A stretch of 47,718 nucleotides of DNA, from contig JBQNCA010000013.1 in assembly GCA_052169645.1 (NCBI GenBank), forward strand, positions 1 through 47,718, written 5' to 3'. Below, piece by piece: positions 18,104 to 26,055 of this stretch. Position 1 is the stretch's first letter. Each line of letters starts with the position of its first letter. The stretch is from JAIKWW01 sp052169645. GTDB taxonomy: Bacteria > Bacillota > Clostridia > Peptostreptococcales > Anaerovoracaceae. The position numbers and the translations under genes are program-made. The notes under the pieces are model-generated. The model was not told where the DNA came from. It ran no database searches and saw only the letters and a program-made list of their open reading frames with translations.

Positions 18104-18748
18104 ATGGAAGAAAACAAATTTGATTTTAATGAACAATCGGTACAGCAGGAGGATTCGGCATTTAAGTCCGTAGGACGGGAGATTTTCGGCTGGATAAAGA
18201 CCGTTATCATAGTCGTAGTTATAACGATGCTGCTTACCCGATTTGTAATCATAAGCGCCAAGGTGCCGAGCGGCTCTATGGAAAATACGATAATGACAGG
18301 GGACAGACTCATAGGTGCGAGATTCCTGTATTGGTTTGATGATCCTGAACGTGGCGATATCGTATTGTTTCAATATCCGGTTGATCCTGACATTTTGTAT
18401 ATAAAAAGGTGCATAGGGCTTCCGGGGGAAACTGTTGAACTCAGGAACGGAAAAATATATATTAACGGTTCGGAAACTCCTCTTGAGGAAGATTATCTGA
18501 AAGAGGAGTGGACTGTTAAGAATGACGGGTTGGTATTTCATGTGCCTGATGACTGCTATCTTATGCTCGGTGATAACAGAAATAATTCTTCGGATTCGAG
18601 GTATTGGGCATATGAGGCTTTAATGGAAGGTGTCGCTTCAACAGATGAGGAGGCTGAAAAATATGCTTATGTTAAGCGTTCTCAGATTCGTGCCAAAGCG
18701 GTATTTAAGTACTTTAAATCCTTTGATGTGCTGTTGAATGATAAGTGA
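18104..18748 (+). CDS. lepB: Signal peptidase I
   Basis: A 214-residue membrane protease that removes signal peptides from exported proteins. One N-terminal transmembrane segment (about residues 31-50) is followed by the catalytic Ser58 in VPSGSMENT and the general-base Lys101 in LYIKRCIGLPGE. The conserved box GDNRNNSSDSRYW is at about residue 160. An insert of about 15 mostly acidic residues (ASTDEEAEKYAYVKR) lies near the C-terminus. The size and single anchor are typical of the SipS type. It follows the EF-G-like gene after 25 bases with its own binding site and is probably cotranscribed. Confidence 0.95.
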   Translation: MEENKFDFNEQSVQQEDSAFKSVGREIFGWIKTVIIVVVITMLLTRFVIISAKVPSGSMENTIMTGDRLIGARFLYWFDDPERGDIVLFQYPVDPDILYIKRCIGLPGETVELRNGKIYINGSETPLEEDYLKEEWTVKNDGLVFHVPDDCYLMLGDNRNNSSDSRYWAYEALMEGVASTDEEAEKYAYVKRSQIRAKAVFKYFKSFDVLLNDK

Positions 18749-18795
18749 TGTTGGTTAAAATGCCGGATTCTAAAAATTTGTAATTATAATTTTAA

Positions 18796-18850
18796 AATGC
18801 TCATGTATATGTGTTGAAGTTTGGGAACATATGCATGAGCATTATTTATT
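18796..18850 (+). terminator. Intrinsic terminator after signal peptidase
   Basis: A 17-base-pair stem with one G-U pair (18796-18812 with 18827-18843) followed by ATTTATTTC. Confidence 0.75.
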
Positions 18851-18933
18851 TCTGATTGAATATTCAATTCAAATTGTGATGAATAAAGAGCCTATGCATA
18901 TAAACTCGTACATGATTAGGCTCTGATTTAATG

Positions 18934-18967
18934 AAAATCCCGGCATTGTAATAATGCCGGGATTTTT
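18934..18967. terminator. Bidirectional intrinsic terminator
   Basis: A perfect 14-base-pair stem (18934-18947 with 18953-18966) with a 5-base loop and A-runs/T-runs on both sides, so it can work on either strand. It separates the signal peptidase unit from the opposing small gene. Confidence 0.9.
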
Positions 18968-18982
18968 AACAGACGTTTATTT

Positions 18983-19216
18983 TTAAATTCCGCCCAAAGG
19001 ATTACCGAATACGCCTTTTTTTAATGCCATTTCCATGCTCACATGGCGGTTGATTTCTTCCCAAAGCATATCTCTGTCCTTAGGGTTAACTTCTTTGCAG
19101 AATTCCGCATAGATGTTGTTTGCCTTTTCCAAATATTCGGTAGGATTTGAATCTGAAAGAGGGAGAATTTCCATTTCCATATCAGAATATTTAAGTATGA
19201 TGTCGTCGTTTGTCAT
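18983..19216 (-). CDS. 77-residue acidic protein of unknown function
   Basis: A small soluble protein starting MTNDDIILKYSDMEMEILPL. It is acidic and helical in character, with no signal peptide and no cysteine pair; the tail ends GVFGNPLGGI. AAGGAGGG lies eight bases before the ATG at 19216, so I prefer this start over one nine codons upstream. I do not recognise a family. It sits between the bidirectional terminator and the left end of the decayed element, just outside the repeated tRNA end, so it belongs to the host chromosome side. Confidence 0.7.
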   Translation of the reverse strand: MTNDDIILKYSDMEMEILPLSDSNPTEYLEKANNIYAEFCKEVNPKDRDMLWEEINRHVSMEMALKKGVFGNPLGGI

Positions 19217-19257
19217 AATCTGTTCCCTCCTTAGTAAGCTCACAGAAAATAAAAAAA

Positions 19258-19282
19258 TGGTGATCCGTAATGGACTTGAACC
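19258..19282 (-). repeat. Attachment-site copy: 25-bp 3' end of tRNA-Val
   Basis: These 25 bases are identical to 21397-21421, the 3' end of the intact tRNA-Val gene including CCA. Flanking bases differ at once on both sides. This is the layout left when an element integrates into a tRNA 3' end, so I take the pair as attachment sites bounding about 2.16 kb. Confidence 0.88.
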
Positions 19283-20195
19283 TCTGCAGGCAAGCTACGT
19301 GCAGTATCCATGCCTAAGACAGTACGGTGTCAGGATCAGGTGCCATAGGATACGGCGGTATAAGAGCATTGCGGTAAAGCTTACAGCTCATCGCAATGTT
19401 TATTTGCCGAGAAAAGCTGTTCCACACTCTGCGAGCGTTCATAGCCTTTATCGCATTACCGTTATTATAGCATGCTATAGTTTCGAATGGTGGAGTATTT
19501 TTTATGAGTTGATAAATTCGTCAGGCACGGGTACAAACCTGTCTGCATTGTCCATTTTTGTGCCCATGATATGCAGAATCGGATAGCCTTCTGATAAGCT
19601 CAAATCTCGACTTCGCAGGCATACGATTCGGAAGGTCTGCATCCACATAGCATCATCAAAAGGTATATGTAGTATCGTCTATCTGTAACCGCAATACGGA
19701 GGAAAAGTTCACGCTCCGCAGGAGTCAAGGCTCTCCTGTGACCTTGCGTGCCGCCCGGTTTTACGAGATTTGTTGTAGGGTCTATCACACTATAAGCCTG
19801 TCACCTACGGCGTGCCTAAAAAGGAACCGTAGCTGTTGATATATCGTATTTATATGTGATTTGCTGAAACCTTCCTGATTATTCAAGATGTTCTGGCAGT
19901 TAATAGGGCGAACGTCTTCTATTAGCATATGCCCAATTTCAGGTAATATATGATTTTTAATACTGTTCATGTAGTGCCTGCGAGTTTTTTCGGACAACTT
20001 TCGTTTATATGCGTTGACACACGCAATTGCCCAGTCTGACATAAGCGTGTCGCCGCCAACCGTCTTGGATTTCTCCTCGACGTCTTTGATTTTATCTGAT
20101 ATCTTTTGACCGAGAGTGATTAGATCATACGCATAAATATTATACCGCTTACCTTTTATGCTGATTGTCTTGCGATGCTTATACTTTTTAGGCAT
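19283..20195 (-). pseudogene. Tyrosine recombinase (phage integrase), broken
   Basis: The frame from 20195 encodes a Lys-rich N-terminus and the SAM-like core-binding domain (SEKTRRHYMNSIKNHILPEIG) and stops at 19785. Continuation in a second frame gives GGTQGHRRALTPAERELF and LMMLCGCRPSE, which includes the first catalytic Arg. A third frame gives GTKMDNADRFVPVPDEF, ending with TAA at 19502. Further fragments read WNSFSRQINIAM and then LTPYCLRHGYCT before a stop at 19295. At least three frame breaks and a stop are needed, and the catalytic Tyr region is missing where the sequence meets the repeat. It cannot be active. AAAAGGA precedes the original ATG. Confidence 0.88.
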
Positions 20196-20226
20196 AAAAA
20201 TACACATCCTTTTAAAGTAGGGCTAT

Positions 20227-20649
20227 CTACTTATTTATTAGATATTCTTCAAAATATTGTAGTGCACTAAACTTTATAAAGTTTCTATTCCGAGGGATAT
20301 GCTTATTCTTTAAAGCTTTTTTAAACTGTTTTATATATCTATTGAAAGATACCTTTATCTTATTTTCATTGCGTTTTAGAATTTTGTATTCTGCACTATC
20401 AATATTCACATTGATATCAGATATGTAAGACTCGTCGATTACAACTACCGCTTTTGAAAAGTCTATACCAGCATTTTCTATTGTATGAAAAGCGTATGAG
20501 TGTGATATGTGATGTCTGAATGGAATAGCATACATTAAGCCGTCAATTTCTAATGTTAGAAAAAAATAAGGGCGATTTTCTTTGTGTAAAATCTCATTAC
20601 AATCTTTATATTGCGTATAAAATTCAATCGTAAGGGCTTTTATATTCAT
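20227..20649 (-). CDS. Type III toxin-antitoxin toxin, CptN/TenpN-like endoribonuclease
   Basis: A 140-residue basic protein. The segment NRPYFFLTLEIDGLMYAIPF, then FRHHISHSYAF and GIDFSKAVVVIDESYI, is the pattern I associate with the CptN/TenpN branch of the ToxN/AbiQ endoribonucleases, which are held inactive by a small RNA made from just upstream. The C-terminus KFSALQYFEEYL also fits. AAGGAG lies 6-12 bases before the ATG. Upstream are a strong promoter, a roughly 145-base structured RNA and an attenuating terminator, the standard type III layout. It is the only seemingly intact gene in the decayed element. Family assignment is from memory of motifs, not a search. Confidence 0.65.
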   Translation of the reverse strand: MNIKALTIEFYTQYKDCNEILHKENRPYFFLTLEIDGLMYAIPFRHHISHSYAFHTIENAGIDFSKAVVVIDESYISDINVNIDSAEYKILKRNENKIKVSFNRYIKQFKKALKNKHIPRNRNFIKFSALQYFEEYLINK

Positions 20650-20660
20650 AAATTCTCCTT

Positions 20661-20693
20661 AAAAATAAAGTCCTCTATATTGCTATAGAGGAC
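20661..20693 (-). terminator. Terminator between antitoxin RNA and toxin gene
   Basis: A perfect 10-base-pair stem (20670-20679 with 20684-20693), loop of four, then a U-rich run read on the minus strand across 20661-20669. It lies only 11 bases before the toxin start and would let a fraction of transcripts through. Confidence 0.85.
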
Positions 20694-20805
20694 ATCATCT
20701 TAGTGAGCATTATTTTGTTTCAGCTCTTCGTGCTCTACGAAGAGAATCATCAATCAAGCCGTATTTATATTACCCTCGCCCTACTTTCAGGCGAGCTCAT
20801 CTTGT
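20661..20805 (-). ncRNA. Candidate antitoxin RNA of the type III locus
   Basis: Reading from the promoter on the minus strand, three GATGA boxes (at 20797-20801, 20747-20751 and 20695-20699) recur every 50 and 52 bases. Each is followed by a hairpin that opens with CTC and closes with GAG; the last hairpin is the terminator. This resembles the repeat organisation of type III antitoxins, but the units share only the box and the fold, not their whole sequence. Start and end are estimates. Confidence 0.5.
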
Positions 20806-20811
20806 ACCCTC

Positions 20812-20840
20812 ATTATATATATTAAATTTTTATATATCAA
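20812..20840 (-). promoter_or_regulatory. Promoter of the antitoxin RNA and toxin
   Basis: On the minus strand TTGATA (20835-20840), a 17-base spacer and TATAAT (20812-20817): one of the best promoters in the window. Predicted start is near 20805. Confidence 0.75.
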
Positions 20841-20926
20841 GACTAAAAGGAAAAATATTTCCGATTAAAGAACTTTTTTGTCCTTTAATCTTCTCAATTC
20901 AAGAAATAGCCGAAAAGCTGAATTAT

Positions 20927-20958
20927 CCATTTTGTTGACGCTAACAAAATGGTATAAT
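20927..20958 (+). promoter_or_regulatory. Orphan promoter overlapped by a palindromic operator
   Basis: A perfect 10-base inverted repeat (20927-20936 with 20943-20952, spacer GACGCT) abuts an extended -10, TGGTATAAT, at 20950-20958. The placement suggests a repressor site. No gene follows; transcription would stop about 40 bases on at the terminator at 20971. It is probably a relic of phage control. Confidence 0.5.
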
Positions 20959-20970
20959 GAATTTGAACGT

Positions 20971-21004
20971 ACTCGGATGTCCTTTTGGCTCCGGGTCTTT
21001 TTTA
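20971..21004 (+). terminator. Terminator inside the element
   Basis: ACTCGGA at 20971-20977 pairs with 20990-20996, followed by C and a T-run. No gene precedes it. Confidence 0.65.
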
Positions 21005-21050
21005 TTTAAAATTACTTCTTTTTTATTTTTTCAATCAAATATTGTTTACA

Positions 21051-21083
21051 ACCATCTTTGTTACATGCAAAGGTGGTTTTTTA
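21051..21083 (+). terminator. Second terminator inside the element
   Basis: A 10-base-pair stem with one G-U (21051-21060 with 21068-21077), loop of seven, then TTTTTT. It lies 106 bases before the scaffold fragment, with no gene in front of it. Confidence 0.75.
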
Positions 21084-21188
21084 TTGCCCAAAATGCGTTA
21101 AGGCTTAAACTGTCCGCAAATTAGACCAAGATATGTCATATAAACTATTACAAGAACGCGCATAGTCAGCGTTCGGAAAGGAAACAAA

Positions 21189-21368
21189 ATGAAGTTAGAA
21201 GAATTACTTGGAGCAGAGTTGTACGCGCAGGTTAATGCAAAGCTCGATGAAGTCAACAGCAAGGAGACGGACAAGCAGAAGCGTGTGAGATATAATATAC
21301 TATTTTTCACTATATTTTACTATATTGAAAATCTGAAATTGCTAAATAAAAAACGCCAAAGCCTTTAA
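21189..21368 (+). pseudogene. Truncated phage scaffold protein (Gp20-like)
   Basis: A 59-codon frame with AAAGGA just upstream. The first 35 residues, opening MKLEELLGAELYAQVNAKLDE, match the N-terminus I know from the phage minor structural protein GP20/scaffold family, which is normally about 180-200 residues. After residue 35 the sequence turns into Phe/Tyr/Ile-rich translation of AT-rich DNA and stops, so the gene was cut near base 21293. It is the only trace of phage structural genes here. Confidence 0.65.
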
Positions 21369-21386
21369 AAAATAAGGATTTTGGCG
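21344..21386 (-). terminator. Terminator downstream of tRNA-Val
   Basis: CGCCAAA at 21354-21360 pairs with 21380-21386; read on the minus strand a T-run follows (21344-21353). It lies 11 bases beyond the tRNA 3' end, on the element side of the attachment site. Confidence 0.65.
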
Positions 21387-21396
21387 GTATTATCAG

Positions 21397-21421
21397 TGGT
21401 GATCCGTAATGGACTTGAACC
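21397..21421 (-). repeat. Attachment-site copy within tRNA-Val
   Basis: The tRNA-side member of the 25-bp perfect direct repeat shared with 19258-19282; it covers the T-arm 3' half, acceptor 3' strand and CCA. Confidence 0.85.
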
Positions 21422-21472
21422 ATCGACCTTCTGGTTGTCACCCAGACGCTCTCCCGGCTGAGCTAACGGATC
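21397..21472 (-). tRNA. tRNA-Val, anticodon GAC
   Basis: 76 bases fold as a complete tRNA: acceptor stem GATCCGT with ACGGATC, D-arm GCTC/GAGC, anticodon stem TCTGG/CCAGA with loop GTGACAA (U33 then GAC), T-arm with TTCAAGT loop, discriminator A and an encoded CCA. Anticodon GAC reads GUU and GUC, hence valine. The 25 bases at the 3' end are duplicated at 19258-19282, so this gene served as the integration target and was restored by the element's copy. Confidence 0.92.
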
Positions 21473-21571
21473 GCAGGCGATAAGTCTAAGCTTTTCTTAT
21501 CGACTTTTGCATTATATCATAGTTTCATGCGGCATAAAAGCTATTTGTAGAGAGCTTTTAGAGTTGCCAAG

Positions 21572-22984
21572 TTAAATTTTCTTTTTTGAAAAAATGCTTA
21601 TAGCTTCAAATACCGTTTTTACACCTATTATTTCTATTCCGTTTACGGGTTGAAGCCTGTGTGCATTTTTTTGCGGCAGTATGAGATGCTTGAAACCGAG
21701 ATTTGCCGCTTCCTTCAGTATTTTGTCCGCATGCCTTACGGAGCGCAGCTCGCCGGTGAGCCCGACTTCTCCGACTGCCAGGGTTTGTGACGGAGGGGTT
21801 ATACCTCTGAATGATGACAGCACTGCGAGTACAACTGCCAAATCGGTAGAGGTGCCGTCCGGCTTCAGACCTCCGACTATATTTATATAAACATCCTGAG
21901 TTGAAAGATTGACTGCTGCACGCCGTTCCAGAACTGCGAGCAGCATATTGAGTCTGCTCAGCTCTATACCGATTGATGTGCGGCGAGGAAAACTTATATT
22001 GGTAGGAGCTGTCAGAGCTTGTATTTCCAAAATAAGAGGACGAGAGCCTTCATATATGGCGGCAGCTACGGAACCCTCCGAGCCGTCCTCCATATCTTCC
22101 ATTAAAGTTTGAGAAAGATTTGTAACGTCGATCAGCCCTTCTTCACGCATTTCAAATGCTCCGATTTCATTCGTTGTTCCGAATCTGTTCTTTACGGAGC
22201 GGAGTATTCTGAGGTCGGAGCTTCGTTCGCCTGTGAAGCTCAACACCGTGTCGACAAGATGCTCGACGGTTTTCGGTCCTGCGAGGTCGCCGGATTTTGT
22301 GACATGGGCAACTATGAGTATGGGAGTTTCACTGCCCTTGCCTATGCGCATCAGCTCATTGCCTGTGATGCGCACCTGTGAAACGGAACCGGGTGCCGAG
22401 TCCGAAGCTTCCGAGTACATGGTTTGGATAGAGTCGATTATCATGAATACAGGTTTGACGGTTTCAAATTGCAATATTATATTTTCGATATTGGTTTCGG
22501 ACAGAATGTAGAGGTTTTCAGGAATACTTTTGCAGATTCGGTCTGCACGCATTTTTATCTGCTCCTCGGATTCCTCGCCGCTTACATAGATAACGGTTCC
22601 GTACTTCTCGGCAATATTAGCGGCAGCCTGCAATATCAGTGTGGATTTGCCGATACCGGGCTCGCCGGAAATGAGAGTAAGCGAGCCCTTTACAAAGCCG
22701 CCGCCGAGGACACGGTCCAGCTCCGCAATGCCCGTGTCCTCTCGGGCGCTCGCTCCGGATACAACCGTGCCGAGCGGCACAGGTCGACCGATGCCCGCTG
22801 TGCCGCCTTCGGAGCGTCCGCACGCACCGGCTGCGCCGGTGCGGCGGCGGCTGTCCGTCGCCGCAGGAAGAACCTTCTGCTCTACCATGGAATTCCATGC
22901 GCCGCAGATACACTGACCTGCCCATTTCGGGCTTTCGTAGCCACATTCCTGACATACAAATATAGTTGATACTTTTTTTGCCAT
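21572..22984 (-). CDS. radA: DNA repair protein RadA (Sms)
   Basis: A 470-residue RecA-like ATPase/helicase that promotes branch migration in recombinational repair. The C4 zinc finger is CQECGYESPKWAGQC with CGAW at residues 11-29, Walker A is GEPGIGKST near residue 107, and the RadA-specific KNRFG motif follows at about 266. The Lon-like C-terminal domain ends the protein. The linker between zinc finger and ATPase (about residues 45-80) is unusually GC-rich and Gly/Arg/Ala-rich compared with neighbouring coding sequence. AAAGGA lies before the ATG. It is a single gene beside tRNA-Val. Confidence 0.97.
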   Translation of the reverse strand: MAKKVSTIFVCQECGYESPKWAGQCICGAWNSMVEQKVLPAATDSRRRTGAAGACGRSEGGTAGIGRPVPLGTVVSGASAREDTGIAELDRVLGGGFVKGSLTLISGEPGIGKSTLILQAAANIAEKYGTVIYVSGEESEEQIKMRADRICKSIPENLYILSETNIENIILQFETVKPVFMIIDSIQTMYSEASDSAPGSVSQVRITGNELMRIGKGSETPILIVAHVTKSGDLAGPKTVEHLVDTVLSFTGERSSDLRILRSVKNRFGTTNEIGAFEMREEGLIDVTNLSQTLMEDMEDGSEGSVAAAIYEGSRPLILEIQALTAPTNISFPRRTSIGIELSRLNMLLAVLERRAAVNLSTQDVYINIVGGLKPDGTSTDLAVVLAVLSSFRGITPPSQTLAVGEVGLTGELRSVRHADKILKEAANLGFKHLILPQKNAHRLQPVNGIEIIGVKTVFEAISIFSKKKI

Positions 22985-23270
22985 TAAACTATCCTTTCAG
23001 CGGCGCCTTATAATTGCCCCTTATCAACTTTTAAATTACGAATCCGAAAAATTATAAATCGTACTTAGCGGCAGTTGCATGAAATACTATGCATAACCTC
23101 GTTGCAATTTTAGAAACTTTGCAAGCTGCTGAAAATTCACGCTACTATTTTTCAATAGTTGTATTTGTAAAATGAAATAATAACGGTTATTGATTTATTA
23201 CTTCAATTAATAATCGAACCGCAAATCGCAGCAGCATTGCAGCTTGTCGAAAATTCGCAGGTAACTTTCA
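22985..23270. other. Non-coding gap between radA and the histidine kinase gene
   Basis: 286 AT-rich bases. Two imperfect copies of a GCAAGCTG...GAAAATTC motif occur near 23119-23140 and 23241-23260. I see no gene and no convincing terminator. Confidence 0.4.
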
Positions 23271-24827
23271 TTAATTTTCGTGGAGCTTCGGAAGCTCGAA
23301 CCAGAAGGTACTTCCCTGCTGTTCCTTGCTGAATACACCGAATTTTGCATTGTGCAGTATGAAAATTTGTTTGACTATCGAAAGTCCCAGTCCGGTACCG
23401 TTTAAATTACGACTGTGATTGCGGCTGGATTTATAATATCTGTCCCAGATTGCATCCTGCTCATCCTCCGCAACGCCCTGTCCGTGATCCTCTATTTCGC
23501 AAAGTACGGAAGCTTCTCTCTCGGTCAAACGAATTTGTATGCGCTTATCTTCTCCCGAATATCTGACAGCATTTCCTATAAGATTTGCAAACACCTGTCT
23601 CAGCTTCTTGTCATCCGCATATACCTTTACAGCACCTTCAACCGTCAAATCGAACTTGAAGCCGTTCTGTTCGGCATCAAATGAAAAGCTGTCTATGGAT
23701 TCACGAGCTAACTGTTGAAGATCTACGAGTTTTATATCCAAGCTGTCAACATTTGCCTGCATCTTTGACAACTGTGTCAAATCATTTACCAAATCGTTGA
23801 GCCTGTCGGATTCATTTATTATCACATTGAGATGTTTATTTCGCTTATCCTGATTTTCTCCTGAAATATCACGAATCATCTCGGCATATGATTTAACCAT
23901 GGTCAGAGGGGTCTTTAAATCATGCGATACGTTCGCTATCAAATCCTTGTGCAGTTTGTCGGCTTTTGAAAGCTCGTCCGACGCATAATTCAGCGTTGCA
24001 GCCAATTCCTCGGTTTCGGCATATCCGTTACCGTTGAAATTTGTTTCATAATCACCCTTTGCAAGCTTTTCCGCTTCGCAGGTGATCCTGTTGATAGGTC
24101 TTGCGAGTCTTCTGGAAATAAAGAATGCCATAGCTACGCCGAATAATATGGAAATAAAAGTTACTATGATGAGCATTTCTGCAAGTATATCGAGAGTGCT
24201 GCCTACAGCTTGAAGCGGAGAATATATGAAAAGATACACATTTTCACCATTCTCATCAATATCAAGCACTGATGCATATACCATAGCATCATCACTTTTA
24301 CCGCTGTCGATTTTTTCATGCACGACTACAGCTTCACCGTTTGACTTTTTAAGGCGAGCTTTTAAATAATCCTTATTTATGCTGGACTCGGCAAGATGAC
24401 TCACAGGATTGCTCTGATAATTTGACGTGGCATATATGCGGTTATCCAAATACTCTATTTCAATGAATAAATCCGAGCGCTGAGTTGCATGGGTAATCTT
24501 TTCATAGAGCGTTTTGTCGCCGTAGCCCTTTTCTATGGTCGAAGCAATGTCATAAAGCTGGTGAATTTTTACCTGCTGATAGAAAGTCTGCAAAAATAAA
24601 ATTTGAAGCAGCCAAAGTATGAGCATTATTATTATGGTGAAGCATGTAAAATATGTGAAAATGCGGTAGAACATGGATTTACTGCGTTCCCCTCGTTTTC
24701 TTACGACTCGTGAAAACTTTTTAGGTTTTCCGCAACTGCAATCGGGGATTTCTTCCGCAGCTATGGAATAGTTTTTGTATTCGGCAAATGTATTTTCTTC
24801 AAAATTTGTATTATTGTTGGTCATCAA
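23271..24827 (-). CDS. Sensor histidine kinase
   Basis: A 518-residue membrane kinase. Order: a cytosolic N-terminal stretch of about 50 residues with a CSCGKPKK motif, transmembrane segment 1 (about 52-78), an extracellular sensor of about 135 residues, transmembrane segment 2 (about 214-238), HAMP, HisKA with the phospho-accepting His in NVSHDLKTPL, and the ATP-binding domain with NLIGNAVRYS, DHGQGV and GTGLGLSIVKQI. The signal is unknown. Its ATG lies within the last codons of the response regulator gene (17-base overlap), so the two are translationally coupled. Confidence 0.95.
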   Translation of the reverse strand: MMTNNNTNFEENTFAEYKNYSIAAEEIPDCSCGKPKKFSRVVRKRGERSKSMFYRIFTYFTCFTIIIMLILWLLQILFLQTFYQQVKIHQLYDIASTIEKGYGDKTLYEKITHATQRSDLFIEIEYLDNRIYATSNYQSNPVSHLAESSINKDYLKARLKKSNGEAVVVHEKIDSGKSDDAMVYASVLDIDENGENVYLFIYSPLQAVGSTLDILAEMLIIVTFISILFGVAMAFFISRRLARPINRITCEAEKLAKGDYETNFNGNGYAETEELAATLNYASDELSKADKLHKDLIANVSHDLKTPLTMVKSYAEMIRDISGENQDKRNKHLNVIINESDRLNDLVNDLTQLSKMQANVDSLDIKLVDLQQLARESIDSFSFDAEQNGFKFDLTVEGAVKVYADDKKLRQVFANLIGNAVRYSGEDKRIQIRLTEREASVLCEIEDHGQGVAEDEQDAIWDRYYKSSRNHSRNLNGTGLGLSIVKQIFILHNAKFGVFSKEQQGSTFWFELPKLHEN

Positions 24828-25491
24828 ATTTGTATCCTACTCCTCTGAGTGTGATAATTTTTTCTCTATAATTACCGAGGTTGTTTCTCAGATTTTTTAT
24901 ATGAGTATCTATGGTTCTGTCATCACCGAAAAAATCATATCCCCATACATCACGCAGGAGCTTATCTCTTGAGAGGGCAATATTCTTGTTTTTTACGAGA
25001 TAAAATAAAAGGTCATACTCCTTAGGCGTTAAATCTATACGCTGTCCGTCAACGGAAACGCTTCTTCCCGGAATATCTATGACAAGCCCGTCAAATTTTA
25101 AAAGAGCTTCGGAATTCTCATTCGATGAGGCGGAACTTCTTGAAAGAACGGCATGAACTCTTGCCATAAGCTCCTTGGGACTGAACGGCTTTGTAACATA
25201 ATCATCTATACCGAGTTCAAATCCGAACAGCTTGTCATATTCCTCATTCCTTGCCGACATCATGATAATAGGGATAGTGGTACTCTTGCGGATTTCCTTG
25301 CATGCGGAAAATCCGTCCAATTTAGGCATCATAATATCAATTATGAGCATATCATAATCGTTATCCCGGCATTTTGATATTGCCTGCATACCGTCTTCCG
25401 CTTCATCTACTTCATAGCCGTCAAATTCGGCATATTCCCTGACAACCTCTCTTATATTTGCTTCGTCGTCGACAATTAAAAGTTTTGCCAT
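24811..25491 (-). CDS. OmpR/PhoB-family response regulator
   Basis: A 226-residue regulator. The receiver domain has the acidic pocket DDE near residue 8, phospho-acceptor Asp in IIDIMMPKLDG at about 53, and the conserved Lys in YVTKPFSPKEL. The C-terminal winged helix has LTPKEYDLLFYLVKN and the recognition region RTIDTHIKNLR. GGAGGAGGG lies directly upstream of the ATG at 25491; a longer frame from 25587 would add residues foreign to the family. It leads a two-gene unit with the kinase. Targets are unknown; the tandem repeat at 25870 upstream of the divergent MATE gene is a candidate site. Confidence 0.95.
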   Translation of the reverse strand: MAKLLIVDDEANIREVVREYAEFDGYEVDEAEDGMQAISKCRDNDYDMLIIDIMMPKLDGFSACKEIRKSTTIPIIMMSARNEEYDKLFGFELGIDDYVTKPFSPKELMARVHAVLSRSSASSNENSEALLKFDGLVIDIPGRSVSVDGQRIDLTPKEYDLLFYLVKNKNIALSRDKLLRDVWGYDFFGDDRTIDTHIKNLRNNLGNYREKIITLRGVGYKFDDQQ

Positions 25492-26055
25492 AAAACCCTC
25501 CTCCTGCTGAATTATTTTGATAGATTTATGAAAGAGTATATTTAAAATATACTTAGATATCTTTGTAAAAGCGCCATTTTTATACATAAAGCCGGATATA
25601 ATTATGCACCCGTGTATATATCTTATTTAAATAATATATCATGAATGTGAAGATGTTGTGAGTGTAATTTGATATGTAAATAGATTGTGACGGAGATATT
25701 ACGGTCTGTAATATGTAAAATAAATATAGATTCATGAGGAATCAAGCAATTTTTTGTTGAAAATGCAGTTTTCTGTTAATGCAGCTGCTTTCATTTAATG
25801 AACTCGAATAACTTTATATTGATGAAATTATTATTGGAGATAAAGATTAGACATGAGCGTTGATAAGGCGTAAAATGTTCAGACAGTGTAAAATATTCAG
25901 ACAAGAAATAATAAGTGCGGATTAAAGATTTTAGCTTGCAAATTGAGAGAACAGGCAGCTTCCGGACACTGCATTATAGAAGGATAAGAATTTTTCCTTG
26001 CGTGATGTGGGAACAGATATAAGAGAAGTATGGATTTTTGAAGGTGAGGATTTGA
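25492..26055. other. Divergent intergenic region
   Basis: 564 AT-rich bases between the response regulator and the MATE gene. No gene seen. The only clear structure is the 16-base tandem repeat at 25870-25903. Confidence 0.5.
25870..25903. repeat. Tandem repeat, possible regulator-binding site
   Basis: GTAAAATGTTCAGACA (25870-25885) and GTAAAATATTCAGACA (25888-25903), one mismatch, period 18. Direct repeats are typical of OmpR-family sites, although their usual period is 10-11. Confidence 0.5.

Larger units (their letters stand above)
19258..21421. mobile_element. Decayed integrated element in tRNA-Val
   Basis: Bounded by the 25-bp direct repeat. It contains a broken tyrosine integrase next to the distal repeat, a toxin gene with an upstream structured RNA, an orphan promoter with a palindromic operator, two orphan terminators and the truncated start of a phage scaffold gene. 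It is best explained as a prophage that lost nearly all of its genome while keeping both ends. AT content is visibly higher than in the flanking radA and signal peptidase genes. Confidence 0.8.

Noticed and set aside
19258..19330. A second tRNA gene
   Set aside because: Only the last 25 bases match tRNA-Val; the rest cannot form D- or anticodon arms. It is an attachment-site copy.
20661..20805. CRISPR array or CRISPR-like repeats
   Set aside because: Only three units that share a five-base box and hairpin, not a constant repeat with variable spacers, and no cas genes.
21397..21472. tRNA-Asp
   Set aside because: The anticodon read 5' to 3' after U33 is GAC, which reads valine codons; aspartate would need GTC.
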